Positions 1 through 10,899 of a stretch of DNA of 64,000 bases are shown here, piece after piece. The first letter of the stretch is position 1, and every line of letters begins with the position of its first letter. The position numbers were made by a program, and so were the translations under genes. The stretch lies in assembly GCF_036898095.1 (NCBI RefSeq), contig NC_090746.1:48959207-49023206 (forward strand). The letters are read 5' to 3'. Under the pieces are notes generated by a model, which had not been told where the DNA came from, did no database searches, and worked only from the letters and a program-made list of their open reading frames with translations. This DNA is from Palaemon carinicauda. Taxonomy: Eukaryota; Arthropoda; Malacostraca; Decapoda; Palaemonidae.

Positions 1-894
1 GACGGCAACGTCGTCAGCACAGGAAGTCATGCCGCCTAGCTCATTGTTTTGAGGAGGACGACAATCACCCCGGCTTGCTGGGATGATTGCGTTATCGGCA
101 GGTGTTCTGCCGGCGGCAATTAGTCCCTTCGTCTCGCTACTGCCTTCCCCCTGACTTCCCTTCATTGATAGGAATTTGATAAGAATGGGGGAGGACTGAG
201 ACATCTTCTGACGGCTTCCGGCAGGAAACCTAACATACTTTGGAAAGTCCTCAGCTCTCTCTTGAGTTGCCATTTACATTCCTTAGCCGCCGACTCTATT
301 GCCGGCAACAAGCTAGTATGTAGATGGGTGGGAGCCAGAATCTGACAGATTCTTCCCCCTTCCTTTGGAACTTTCACTTCTTTAATCTTTTTCTCTTTCT
401 TTTGGTTAGTACTGTTGGTACAAACCTAATGCCGGCAGACTACTGAATATAATTATACAGTAGTATGCATGTTTTCTAACATATCCCGTGTTTCCCATCG
501 CATACGATGGTTGAGACCACAACCCTTTATTGAGGTTGAGTAATCCCTCAATACCCAGATGGTTTCTTTGATCATCAGGAACTTACAATACCCGATCTGT
601 ATTAATACAATACTACAGGTGGATGACGTTGGTATAAATTACTTACTAACACTAACTCTAGTTTCTAGAGTTTCTCTCCCCTGTAACCTTCCCTATAAGG
701 GAAACTTATTATTAATACGGACGTAGGTCTCAGCAATAGTCTGGGAGGGGAATTCACTCGGATATGTCTTTTCTTATTTCCTTTCAAGCTTACTATCCTA
801 AGCTACCATATACAATAGTGATTACTATTGTTGCTATATATTGCATGCTTTATATATCACATTATACTCATGGAAAGTTTCTCCTTCTTTACAG
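1..894 (+). other. 5' leader / probable intron of element A
   Basis: Non-coding leader alignable by eye with 36300-37612 of copy B. It contains GCCGGC motifs in its first 430 bases and ends in a pyrimidine-rich tract followed by ACAG at 891-894, where the gag reading frame opens. The same arrangement is seen in B (AG at 37611-37612) and D (AG at 56170-56171, minus strand), so a spliced gag message is likely. The AUG-led open frames here are not conserved between copies and are not called as genes. Confidence 0.5.
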
Positions 895-2867
895 GATGAT
901 CCTGGGGAGAAATGTGGAGCGATGTTTTGCAACCACAAGGGTAGGGACTTCTGTGGCCACACGATGTGTAGATCTCATGCCCCCTGCTACATCATCACAG
1001 GAGCCCTGAAATATGGGGACCCGAAAGGCTGCAACATCTGCTCGACCCTGCTAACTAACGGCTTCGACAAGGCCCCCTTAGTTACCCTAGAGACTAGGGA
1101 CACGGCGAGGGATACCCTTCGCAAGTGGGTAATGGGGTTCCAGAAGAACTCCGTGGTCCACGGGACCATACTTACCCAACGACTCCCTGAGGCGTATATT
1201 GTTCCCCAAGGCTCTCACTAATGCGGTGGTGTCCCAGGAACAGCTCCGGTCTCCCTTCATCCAGTTGAAGGTTGACTCGGACACCAATAGGACCATAGAG
1301 GACAAGGACATCCAACGAGAGAGGATGTCAGAAGCGTCCTCCGACATGAAACAAGACCTGCTGCACGGTATCCCTGAAGAGGATGAGGATCTTCCCCTTG
1401 TGGAGGAAGAGGAATCCCTTGAGTGTTTGCCCTAGCTGCATACCAGCCACTACCATCAACGTCCTCTGCACCGACTCCACAACCTGTTGCTTAGGCCAAT
1501 GCGAGTGAAGAGATTCTGTCGTCTCTTAAACTCATGATGGAGTCGTTCCAACAGGAGCAGAAGGCCATGCAGGAGTCGTTCAGGCAGCAGCAAAGAAACA
1601 TGCAGGAGAAGATTGACCGTCTCGGAACTGCCAGGGGCACGTCTAAGAAGCCTCTTAGAGTGTCCGATCTCCCTCATTGCTCCGAATCCAATCCCTGGAG
1701 ATATGCGGAGCATATGCCCATAATGGATGGGAAACTATTCGTTTCCGAGAAGCTGGGAGCCAGGCCGATTGAAAACCTTGAGTTCTGGCCTAATTTCCCT
1801 GCTTACCCTGAATGCTATGTGAGACTGCAGGACGAAAGCGCGACCCGAAAAGAAACGGTCCCTAAGGACGTTATCGTGTTTAAACACGATAAGGCGCAGG
1901 CCATCCTTCTGAAGACCCTGACAGGAGCCGAATATTCAAATTCTAAAGTGTCAGCACTCTGAGCAAGAAACACGCTACCTTTCTTGCCCCTTCCTCAATC
2001 TCATTTCCCTTTACAGAGAAAGCGTTCAACTCTGTCGTCAAAGCTGCCGACGAGGGAAAACCCTGCCCGACTTTGGAAGAATGCAAGCCATTCTCCCTCG
2101 CACTGCCTACCAGTGAAGGAAAGTGGAAGGATGTCCACCTAACCTTCTCTGTCTCCAAACTAGACCCGGAGATCCCAGGACAGCAGTTCAACGAGAACCT
2201 TCCTAAGTTGCAAGACCATCTTCTGAAGAAGGAACAGGAGTCGAAGGAAAGCCTTACAGCCTCCCTCTCTCATCAGAACTGCTTGGAACTAAGTGTGAGC
2301 AAGCATAATGCCCCGGAAATCTTCCTTTTCCTAGCCAAGTCTCACATGGGTACCCTTGTGAAGGACTTTTACACTTTCCTCAGGGCGAGGAGAGCTTGCA
2401 GAGAGTTCTTCCTGGCGGCAGCGACCATCCGGTACGAACCAAGGAAGTTGATTACCTCGAATTTCTGGAGTAAAGACCTTTTTCCACAGGATCTGGTCGA
2501 GGTCATTGCGAAGGCAGCGACGAAGAACAGGAACCTTCTCCAAAAATGGGGCATGTCCTCGAAGAGGAAATCTTCTACGGAAGGAGGCCCCTAACCCAAA
2601 AACAAGAGGGCAAGGAGACTGCGAAGACCTGTGCAAGTCCCAGCTATGACCATAACCACAATGCCTCAGACCACCTTCCACATGGTCCCTCAGCAGCTGG
2701 TAACTCAGCCGCCTGTGTGTAACCTTACCTTTGAGAGGCAGTCGACTTCCTTTCGGTTCAGCCAGAAAGGAAGAGGTTCTAGGAGAAGTTCTCCAAGAGA
2801 TAACTTCTCTCGGGGCCGAGGAGGACGTGGTCGCGGAGGCAAATCTGCAGGACCCCCCAAGCAATGA
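895..2867 (+). pseudogene. Gag-like protein of DIRS element A, broken
   Basis: Homologous to the gag regions of B and D. The N-terminus is Cys/His-rich: FC, then FCGH, CRSHAPC and GCNIC, all conserved with B, suggesting a metal-binding domain. The middle matches copy D (a PWRYAEHMP block near 1696-1725, then DVHLTFSVSKLDPEI near 2130-2175). The C-terminus is an RGG-type tail (GRGGRGRGGK near 2815-2845), typical of nucleic-acid binding. The frame shifts near 1190, stops at 1435, reopens at 1534-1962 and shifts again before 2073 and near 2594. Family role: RNA packaging. Not functional here. Confidence 0.75.
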
Positions 2868-4660
2868 GGGGTTTCAGGAGGGGGCAGACTCCATCATTTT
2901 CGGGATCGCTGAACCTTCAATCCCTGGGCCCACAGCCTAATTACGAATGGACTCGGGTGGAAATGGAGCAAAACTCCACCCCGTTTCCCAGAATTCTTCC
3001 AACACTCCACTCCCTTGTTAGAAGAATATATCTCAGAACTCTTGACCCAGAAGGAGGTTAGGAAAACGAAGTCCATCAAGTTCCAGGGAAGGCTGTTTTG
3101 TGTTCCGAAGAAAGACTCCGACAAACTCAGAGTCATTCTAGACTTGTCTCCACTCAACAAGTTCATCGAGAACAACAAGTTCCGGATGCTTACTTTGCAA
3201 CACATAAGGACCCTTCTGCCAAAATGGGCATTCACGGTCTCAATAGACCTGGCAGATGCTTACTGGCATCTCCCGATGAGTTGCCTCTCCTCCTCCTACC
3301 TAGGATTCAGACTTCAGAAGAAGTAGTTTGTCTTCAGAGCAATGTCCTTTGGACTGAACACAGCACCAAGAATATTCACCAAGCAGGCAGACAGTCGTTC
3401 AACAGCTACGCGCCAAAGGTGTTCAAGTGGTAGCTTACCTAGACGATTGGTTGGTATGGGCAGCATCCAAGATTACTTGTCTGCAAGCAGCTCAAAAGTG
3501 ATCCAGTTTCTGGAACACTTAGGCTTCAAAATCAACCGCAAGAAGTCTCTTCTCACTCCAGCTCAACAGTTCCAGGGGTTGGGAATCCAATGGAACTTGA
3601 AGTCACACCACCTCTCCATTCCATCCAAGAACAGGAGAGAGATAGCGGGATCTTTCAGGAGACTAATCCGTTACAAAAGGATTTCAAAACGCCAACAGGA
3701 AAGAGTCTTGGGCTCTCTACAGTTTGCAGCAGTGACAGTCCCAGTGCTAAAGGCACGTTTAAAAGATGCATCAGGAGTCTGGAGGATAATACGCATCGAA
3801 CGCTCGAAGGGATCAACTAAGGTTGACTCCAGCCTTGTTGTGCAGACAATTAAAGCCGTGGTCCACAGCCAAGAGTCTAGCGCGGATAGTTCCCCTGCAA
3901 CCACCACAACTTCTGGTAGTGATCCATACGGATGCCTTCTTGGAAGGATAGAGAAGTCATTCTCATGACAGGAAGGTGCAAGGGATTTGGTCACACCAGT
4001 TCAAAAGATCTCATATCAACATTTTGGAAGCTATGGCAGTGTTCCTGACATTGAAAAGAGACTATCTCCTCACAGATCAACCCACATCAGATTGGTCCTG
4101 GACAACTAGGTGATAGTAAAGTGTCTAAATCGACAAGGCTCGAGATCACCTCACATCAACCATGTGATGTTAGCCATCTCCTACCTGGCAAAGAAGAAGA
4201 GATGGCACTTATCAGCAGTTCATCTATAAGGGTTCCGCAATGTGACGGCGGACACACTATCCAGGCGAAAGCCCATAGAGGCAGAATGGTCCTTGGATGC
4301 AGACTCATTCTCCTTCATCTTAGGAAAAGTTCCAGAACTGCAGATCGACCTCTTCGCAGCGAGCAACAAGAAACTATCTCGTTACATAGCCCCTTACTTG
4401 GACCCTCAAGCAGAAGCGATGGATACCATGTCTCTAGACTGGAACAGATAGAATTATATTTACCTGTTTCCACCAACCAATCTTCTGCTAAAAGTCCTCA
4501 ACAAGCTAAGATCCTTCAGAGGGACGGCAGCAGTGGTAGCCCCCAAGTGGCCCAAGAGCAATTGGTTTCCTCTAGTCATAGAGTGGAATCTAAAGCTGTT
4601 TCCACTGCCGAATCCAGTGCTATCCCAACCGGTCCAGAAGTCGACTGTTTATGCTTCATC
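2868..4660 (+). pseudogene. RT-RNase H polyprotein of DIRS element A, broken
   Basis: Shows the DIRS RT core: FCVPKKDSDKLRVILDLSP (near 3095-3150), SIDLADAYWH motif A (near 3240-3268), and the YLDD catalytic box near 3436-3447, which lies outside the flanking open frame. RNase H follows: the NILEAM segment near 4019-4036 keeps the catalytic Glu that copy D has lost. A TAG at 3325-3327 interrupts SYLGFRLQKK, and several frameshifts follow. Family function: copying the element RNA into DNA and removing the RNA strand. Dead copy. Confidence 0.8.
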
Positions 4661-5847
4661 CTCGAGAAACCAACAACCTACATCTCATGATTTCTCGAGC
4701 AAATGGTTCAGAATCTCAAGAGATAAAGTTGACTTCATCAAAGAGTACAAGTCATGTTCTACTAGGAGACAGTACGAATCGTCATGGAAGAAATGGGTGA
4801 CCTTTGTGAAAGAAAGGAAACTCACAGAAATATCGATAGATTTCTGTCTCGCATTCTTCATACTTGTCCACGAACAAGGCCTGGCCTCTACTACAATTAC
4901 TTCTTGTAAGTTGGCCCTGGCTAGACCACTTCTGTATGCTTTCGAGGTGGACCTCTCAGATGAAATCTTTAATAAGATGCCGAAAGCATGTGCTAGACTC
5001 AAACCTGCAGCCCCACCAAAGCCCATCACGTGGTCTTTGGACAAAGTCTTGCACTATACTTCGAACCTGGATAATGAGAACTGTACTCTAAAGGATTTGA
5101 CACAGAAAGTTATCTTTCTGCTTGCAATAGCCTCAGGGGCTAGAGTTAGCGAAATAGTGGCCTTATCTAGAAATGAAGGGTATATTCAGTTCCTGGACTC
5201 AGGAGAACTGAATTTATTTCCCGATCCTGCCTTTCTCGCTAAGAAAGAGCTACCCACTAAGAAGGAAGATGCCTCTCTGTGCCCACTATACTTCGAACCT
5301 GGATAATGAGAACTGTACTCTAAAGGATTTGACACAAAGTTATCTTTCTGCTTGCAATAGCCTCAGGGGCTAGAGTTAGCGAAATAGTGGCCTTATCTAG
5401 AAATGAAGGGTATATTCAGTTCCTGGACTCAGGAGAACTGAATTTATTTCCCGATCCTGCCTTTCTCGCTAAGAAAGAGCTATCCACTAAGAAGGAAGAT
5501 GCCTCTCTGTGCCCAGTAGAGTGTCTTAAGGTCTATCTTCGAAGAACTTCAATGGAGGACAGCTCTTCAGAGGCAAAACCTCAGGATCGAACCTATCTTT
5601 AAAACAACTGAGAGCGAAGCTCACCTACTTTATTCGCAGGGCGGATTCTGACAGTACACCCACGGGTCACGATCCGAGGATAGTTGCTTCGTCACTGAAC
5701 TTCTTTCAGCATATGGACTTTGAGAGAGACTGCTCGTACACTGGGGGGAAGTCATCCAGGGTCTTCTACAAACATTACATGAAGCAAGTACAAGAGATAA
5801 AAAATTTTGTGATGGCGGCTGGTAGTGTAATTAAACCCACCGTTTAG
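4661..5847 (+). pseudogene. Tyrosine recombinase of DIRS element A, broken by tandem duplication
   Basis: The core-binding half is readable (STRRQYESSWKKWVTFVK near 4756-4810). The catalytic half carries the first Arg box (ASGARVSEIVAL), then after the duplication the H-x-x-R box (GHDPRIVASS near 5668-5697) and the nucleophile region (VFYKHYMKQ near 5761-5790). This is the R-H-R-Y layout of phage-integrase-type recombinases, as in DIRS elements, which integrate without target-site duplication. A 232-bp tandem duplication, not a multiple of three, destroys the frame. Stop at 5845-5847. Confidence 0.85.
5052..5515. repeat. 232-bp tandem duplication in element A recombinase
   Basis: Two adjacent copies at 5052-5283 and 5284-5515, nearly identical apart from a 2-bp deletion in the second copy (near 5331) and a few substitutions. 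The duplicated piece carries the first catalytic Arg box. Copies B, C and D lack this particular duplication, so it arose in this copy. Confidence 0.9.
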
Positions 5848-6204
5848 TGCTGCAATAAACAGTGGACTGTTTTGGGACTTTATATTGCTTCGGGTGCGTG
5901 GGTATACGTACCCACTTGTGCAGATCACAACTATGGTTGACGCACTGTTCTGAGTAGGTGCATATCTGATCAATACACCAGTGCTGAGTGAACGTTTGCG
6001 TTATAGTGTCTTATGCATTTCCGAACATTTGACGACGTCAGATAGATTTGGTTTTCACATCTTCCATTAAGTGGCATTATTTTGATAATGTATTTTGAGA
6101 ATTTTTTCTACACGAGAAAATATGTGTTCGATGTGTTGTATGCTGGATCAGATACATACTTTGTTGTAACTACATTTTGATAATCTAGTTGCATAACAAA
6201 ATAC
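5848..6204 (+). other. 3' UTR of element A, first part
   Basis: Aligns by eye with 40516-40880 of copy B (shared blocks such as GGTGCATATCTGA, GAGTGAACGTTTGCG and TTTTTTCTACACGAGAAAAT). It is cut at 6204 by a left-end sequence of the same family. No coding potential is seen. Confidence 0.7.
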
Positions 6205-6535
6205 TTTTTTGGGCTCAGGCCATGTCGTCCTGATGGAAGGTTCCTTTAAGTAGCTTCCTAGGGTATATTTTGACTACAGTGATATTCCCAGAGAATTTAC
6301 CTTAAGGTCTCCAGAATTCTAACTCCTGGTGCGAATATCCCTAACTTTTCCTTTTAGGGATATCTCATATTATCGGAGGACGTATTCTTGACACGCCACA
6401 TAGCTATCTTCACCCCGAATAGCATTTACGCTTCGAGGGGGAAAAGTGGCAAGAAAACGAAGGGGAGCCGTTAATAAGGTACAGCTCCTCCGTTACTGTT
6501 TTGAGTATCTAGATGACGTCATCATCGCCACCATC
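6205..6535 (+). repeat. Left inverted terminal repeat of a DIRS-like element (inside A)
   Basis: Begins TTTTTTGGGCTCAGGCCATG and continues with the conserved ITR blocks ATTCCCAGAGAATT, CCAGAATTCTAACT and CACGCCACATAGC. It contains the palindrome TGACGTCA at 6514-6521. It is an imperfect, clearly diverged inverted match to 7445-7866, less similar than the arms of G or D are to each other. The conserved micro-exon start follows near 6616, with its ATG changed to ATA. Confidence 0.8.
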
Positions 6536-7348
6536 TTTATTCCTTTACTCGTAGCACTATTGCTTGGTGATTTTCCTTGGTGCTCTCTTGCTATTTTGGA
6601 ATTTTTGGATTTATCATACAATCTCCAGCCTCTTTTGCCTCTGGAAAATTGAGTATTTTTTCTTTACATCGTATAAATGTAAGCTCTTGCCTTTTTATAA
6701 AATGACACTAGTGCCATGTGTACACTTGTACACAGTGTTGATAGTTTTCCAACATTTACAGTAAAATTATCTTAATTTTTTAACTGATTCTGAGTGGCCA
6801 CTAATCTTTTCTTCCCTTTCAGGTAGAAAATATTTTTATTTGTATATGTTTAATGTATAATTCTATAACAAATTGTAATACACCTTCTGTTCCATTTGGT
6901 TATCGATTTAATAAAATGATGAATTTGTATATTGCGTCTTATTTCGCCCCACATGTAGCTAAATAAACTTAGCCGGAGTCTTTTGCTTATTTTCCTGAGT
7001 AAAGTTTATACTTAAGGTACTTAATCATTTGAACAAAAAGATCTGAATGATATTTATATTTGTTCCTATATGAATGCAAACCTTGTGCTTCTATAGTCGA
7101 TTACGACATTTCCCTGCAGGGGGCAGGAAGCCCTAACATTGTTCCATGATTAGCAGTAATGACGTATAACAGTATCGTCATATATTTCAGTGGTCTGGAT
7201 GACCATATCGAAGCCGACCCAAGGTTGAAGCACTTATACAAACCCACAGATACAGTACTTTCAAGTAATATCGAAGCCGACCCAAGGTTGAAGCACTTAT
7301 ACAAACCCACAGATACAGTACAGTACTTTCAAGTAATTCTCTGGTAAA
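6536..7348 (+). other. Interior of composite 3' region of element A
   Basis: AT-rich, no protein recognised. From about 6925 it resembles the shared 3' UTR of the family (a GCGTCTTATTTCGCCC block also near 35144 and 60983; CCCTGCAGGGGGCAGGAAG near 7113, also near 41069 and 61215). The first 390 bases share pieces with G near 60740-60790 (CACAGTGTTG), so part of it may be the interior of a non-autonomous relative. Confidence 0.5.
7205..7330. repeat. 63-bp direct repeat, two copies
   Basis: ATATCGAAGCCGACCCAAGG begins at 7205 and again at 7268, with the following bases through the CCACAGATACAGTA block repeated almost exactly. It lies just upstream of the internal complementary region. The single-copy equivalent is visible in B near 41150-41215. 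Confidence 0.85.
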
Positions 7349-7444
7349 CTTCCATCAGGACGACATGGCTTTAGCCCAAAAAACGGATTTTGAAGCAAAG
7401 CGAAAAATCTATTTTTGGGTGAGATGGCCATGTCGTCTTGATGG
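7349..7444 (+). repeat. Internal complementary region (ICR) of A
   Basis: CTTCCATCAGGACGACATGG, then the complement of the left end (TTTAGCCCAAAAAA), then CGGATTTTGAAGCAAAGCG and the complement of the right end. In sum it is the reverse complement of a right-end/left-end circle junction. The variant GAAGCAAAGCG matches this element's own right end (CGCTTTGCTTC at 7849-7859), so these two parts belong together. Confidence 0.85.
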
Positions 7445-7866
7445 ACCCACCTTCCTTTTCTAAAGAAAAGGATTATGTAATGATTCCCTCCTGAAACTAC
7501 TCTATCTGTAGCGCCATGCTCAATGCTACAAGGAATGAGTCGCCATTTTGGGCTCTAATATTAGGGGAGGAAGGGTAACCTTGATAACGGCTCCCCTTCA
7601 ATTTTGCCACTCTTCCCCCTCAGAGCGAAAACTCTATTCGTGGTGAAGATTGCCATGTGTCGTATCAAGATATATTATGCGATATCCTTAAGAAAAATTT
7701 TAAGGATACTCGCGCCAGGAGTTAGAATTCTGGAGACCTATGGTCAATTCTTTGGGAGTATCACTGTAGCCAAATATCCCTTAGAAAGCTATCTATAGGA
7801 AGCTTCCACCAGGACGACATGGCCATCTCACCCAAAAATGGATTTTTCGCTTTGCTTCAAAATCCG
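7445..7866 (+). repeat. Right inverted terminal repeat of A
   Basis: Inverted version of the family left ITR: contains GCGCCAGGAGTTAGAATTCT and CATCTCACCCAAAAAT and ends in AAAATCCG at 7866. Closest in wording to the right ITR of B (TATCCCTTAGAAAGCTA shared). Confidence 0.8.
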
Positions 7867-8394
7867 TTTTATGACTCGGTATACGAAAAATGTTTCACTT
7901 TAAGAAAAGAGATTTGCCAGCCAGGCTGAGAATAAAATAGTCACCCATCAAAGAGTGGAAGAAAATGGGTTCAGACAACAAAAATGTAGCTGTAGTCTAT
8001 AATAGGGGTAACTATAATAGTACAGTATAGCTGTAACTATATTTAGTATATGTACAGTATTGTACTGTATGTATTGTATTATTTCCCATTTATTATTATA
8101 TTATGTTGTAATAACTACTTAATTTACAGGTATTTACATTTAGTTTAGGTATATTCAATGGTTCAAATGTATTTGGCTATACTGTATTTCATTGTGGTTA
8201 TACTATACTGTAGCTTTATTATGAGATTTGATATGGTGTTTTGTAGGGTTTGGAACGAATTAGGCAATTTGCATGTGAAATGTGACTCACAACACGAAAA
8301 AATCACCTCACGAAAGCCACTCGAGGAGGAATTAATTTTGTGTTGTGAGGTATTACTGTATCTAATATTTAGCCTAGACAACAGAAAATACCAG
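7867..8394. other. AT-rich spacer, nothing recognised
   Basis: No gene recognised. Contains repeated short TACAGTA/TACTGTA words near 8020-8080. Confidence 0.6.
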
Positions 8395-8990
8395 TTTAGG
8401 GTACTGTGCTTCGATCTTTCCACAGCACCCCAAGTCTTCACCAGAGTGTTCGCTCTAGTATTATCCTGGGCTTACAGGATCGGCATTGATCTCCTCCGTT
8501 ATCTGGACGACTGGCTGATCCTAGCAGACTCGGTGGCAACCCTTCTTCAGCACCGAGACAAACTTCTGAGGCTTTGCCAAGATCTGGAAATCATGGTAAA
8601 CCTCGAGAAGTCTTCCCTGCTCCCACTCAGAGACTGGTATACCTGGGAATGACTTATAGACACCAATTTCCACAAAGCTTTCCCATTCGACGACAAGGTT
8701 ATAATGTTGAGAAAGGTTGCAAGGCCTTTTCTGAGACGAGAAGAACTCCCAGCCCAGAAGTGGCTATGTGTCTTCGGACGCCTATCATCCCTGGGCCGTC
8801 TAGTTCCCAACAGCCGCCTCAGGGTTTGATCCTTCCAGTGGCGACAGAGGTCCAATTGGAATCAGGCTTTTGATTCCCCAGAAATTCTGATCACCATGGA
8901 ACCAGAGGAACAGACGAACCTCGAGTGGTGTGGGGCAAACGAGAACCTGTGGAAGGGCGTAGATCTTCTCGGCCTTGCCCCGGACTTGAT
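8395..8990 (+). pseudogene. Fragment of a second DIRS-like reverse transcriptase family
   Basis: The frame 8395-8652 reads FRVLCFDLSTAPQVFTRV, then LLRYLDDWLILADS with the YLDD catalytic box, then NLEKSSLLP. The match continues in another frame from about 8630 (YLGM) to about 8990 with further shifts. The STAPQVFTRV wording differs from the A-D family (APRIFTKLAD), so this is a separate lineage. Neither terminal repeat nor recombinase is visible. Short dead remnant. Confidence 0.75.
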
Positions 8991-10899
8991 GCTGTTTTTT
9001 GTGAAGAAAAAAATTTTTTTTGCCAATCTTGCCAAAGGGAACCTGCTTTTACCTTTGGAGTAGTTATTTGACATAGATACCTATAAGGGTCTTTGAAAGT
9101 TGTAGGAAAAACTTTTGGTGAGCCTGTTTGTGATATGTATGAACTAAACCTTCCAACAAGTTGTTCATTGGAAATTGGGTACCAGTCTTAAAGTATGGTA
9201 TATACCTTTTTTCCATTCATGCTGGTATGGTAAGAACTAGTGAAGCTAAAAACATACATTCTGTGACCCAAGCATGACTGATTTGCTGATCTGCATCTCT
9301 TAGTAGACCATCCCAAGACCCTACTAACTGGGAAGAGTGCCACTTAGGTCATTACACTTCAACAGAATCAACAGCAATCCAGATCTTCACTTCTGGAAAC
9401 CATTGATCAAAACCTTAGAGTTAAAGAGTTTTCAAAAACACTGCTACAGCTCTCCCCTATTCCTGTGGCTCTCATCTCTTAATATATACCAGTCAAAGTG
9501 AAAGGAGGAGCAATTGTTTGTGTAATGATAAGAGTGTCTTTCCAATTATTGCTTACATTCCTTAGACTGCAGACTTCTAATTCAACTTTTAAATTTCAGA
9601 AGCTGCTAGTAATCAAAATATGTATAGGGAAACAGTATCCCAGTTACTGGAGATTCATATGATTGAGTAATAACTTTGAATTACCTTTTTCAGGAATCTG
9701 ATAAATATAAACCCATGAAGGTCAGAGCTGGTGTAAAAATGCTTTTGATGATGACTCAAAGACTTTGCAAAAATACTTCTTAAAAGTTCCTATATTTGGT
9801 TATCTGCAGTCTTTCTAGTGACCCCCCTTTGGCCAGATTTGTAAGTCTTCCCGATATAATTTTTTTTCATGAGCTTTTCTTTGTTTATTTTTTCCTCTAT
9901 ATCAGTAAGTACTTCAGTTGGCCTTTGTTTTGCTTCAGAGTTTAATGTCATGACACAGGTATTTATAGGTCACCGCTGTACTGCTAATCCATTTGCCATT
10001 CCAGCCTTGGTATCTGACAATGATTCAGAAAATCTCCTTTTCTGTATGAGGTGTATCCAACATTATAGTGAGAGGACAAGATATCTCGGTAGGATTAACA
10101 TTAGGTTTTTCTTAGATATTGTATCCTTTTTGCTGCATGAGGTTATTGTGTAGGTATACTCAGAGTTATCTTAAGAGGAAGCATTCAAGCTAAGCGATTG
10201 CATTAGATCACAGCTTTTGAAACTAGTATTTCCTGTAAGAGGATTACCAAGAGTTTGAGATATAAGATAGATTCAGTGTATTTATCTTCTCTATAACTTC
10301 ACCCTTGTAAATTCATCAGTCATCTTTGTGATATAGTCTTCAGTGGCTATGACTTAGTACGTTTTGCCTAAGTATTAGATGTTCTTTGTGCCTTTTGTTG
10401 TAGTATTACAGGTTTAAATTATTGCTTTGCTCTGTGTTATCTTACTTACTGAGCCACATGAGATTATTTTGGATACCCAGGTCTTGACTCATCCAATTCC
10501 CAAGGCTTCCCCAGAGCCATCAGACCTTAACTGTACCTGTGGATCATTATATTTTAATCCTCCGATTTAAGTTGTGGTTCAGGTAAATTAAAAAATTTTA
10601 GTTTGTATCGAAACAAATTACAAGATATTTTTTTTTATATCTCTGCCCACTCATTTTAGGTAAGTTTGTATAAAATAATAGTTTTCTCTTTCAAAAATTC
10701 CATTTCCTAGTACAAGTTGTATTTTATTTTTAGAAAATTGTAGATAGAGCCCTTGGGTTTGTAGCATCCTACTCTTCCTAATAGGGTTGTAGCTTAGCTA
10801 GTATTATTAAAAATAGTGTTGATAATAATAATAATAGTAAGTTTTCCTTGGTGATCCAATATCAAAGTTATGATTGTGAAATGTGTTTTATGTTCTCAG
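8991..10899. other. AT-rich non-coding stretch upstream of host-like exon
   Basis: No convincing gene. A 94-codon open frame at 9869-10153 has composition like random AT-rich translation. The stretch ends in a pyrimidine-rich run and a CAG at 10897-10899 that fits a 3' splice site, so at least the right part is probably intron. Confidence 0.5.

Larger units (their letters stand above)
1..7866 (+). mobile_element. DIRS-like retrotransposon A, left end outside window
   Basis: A degraded plus-strand element with the order leader, gag, RT-RH, tyrosine recombinase, 3' UTR, internal complementary region and right inverted terminal repeat. The right end matches the right ends of copies B, D, F and G and stops at 7866. 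The left terminal repeat lies before the window. A left-end sequence of another family member begins at 6205, inside the 3' UTR, so 6205-7866 is either a separate 1.66-kb non-autonomous element or a patchwork. The internal complementary region at 7349 predicts a left end reading GGGCTAAAGCC, while the one at 6205 reads GGGCTCAGGCC, which favours a patchwork. All three coding regions are broken. Confidence 0.8.

Noticed and set aside
162..377. 71-codon minus-strand open frame in A's leader, with a relative at 36786-37112
   Set aside because: Both lie antisense in homologous leader DNA, with different lengths and frames; similarity comes from shared leader sequence.
9869..10153. 94-codon open frame
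   Set aside because: Hydrophobic, AT-driven composition, no motif, no splice context or conservation to support it.
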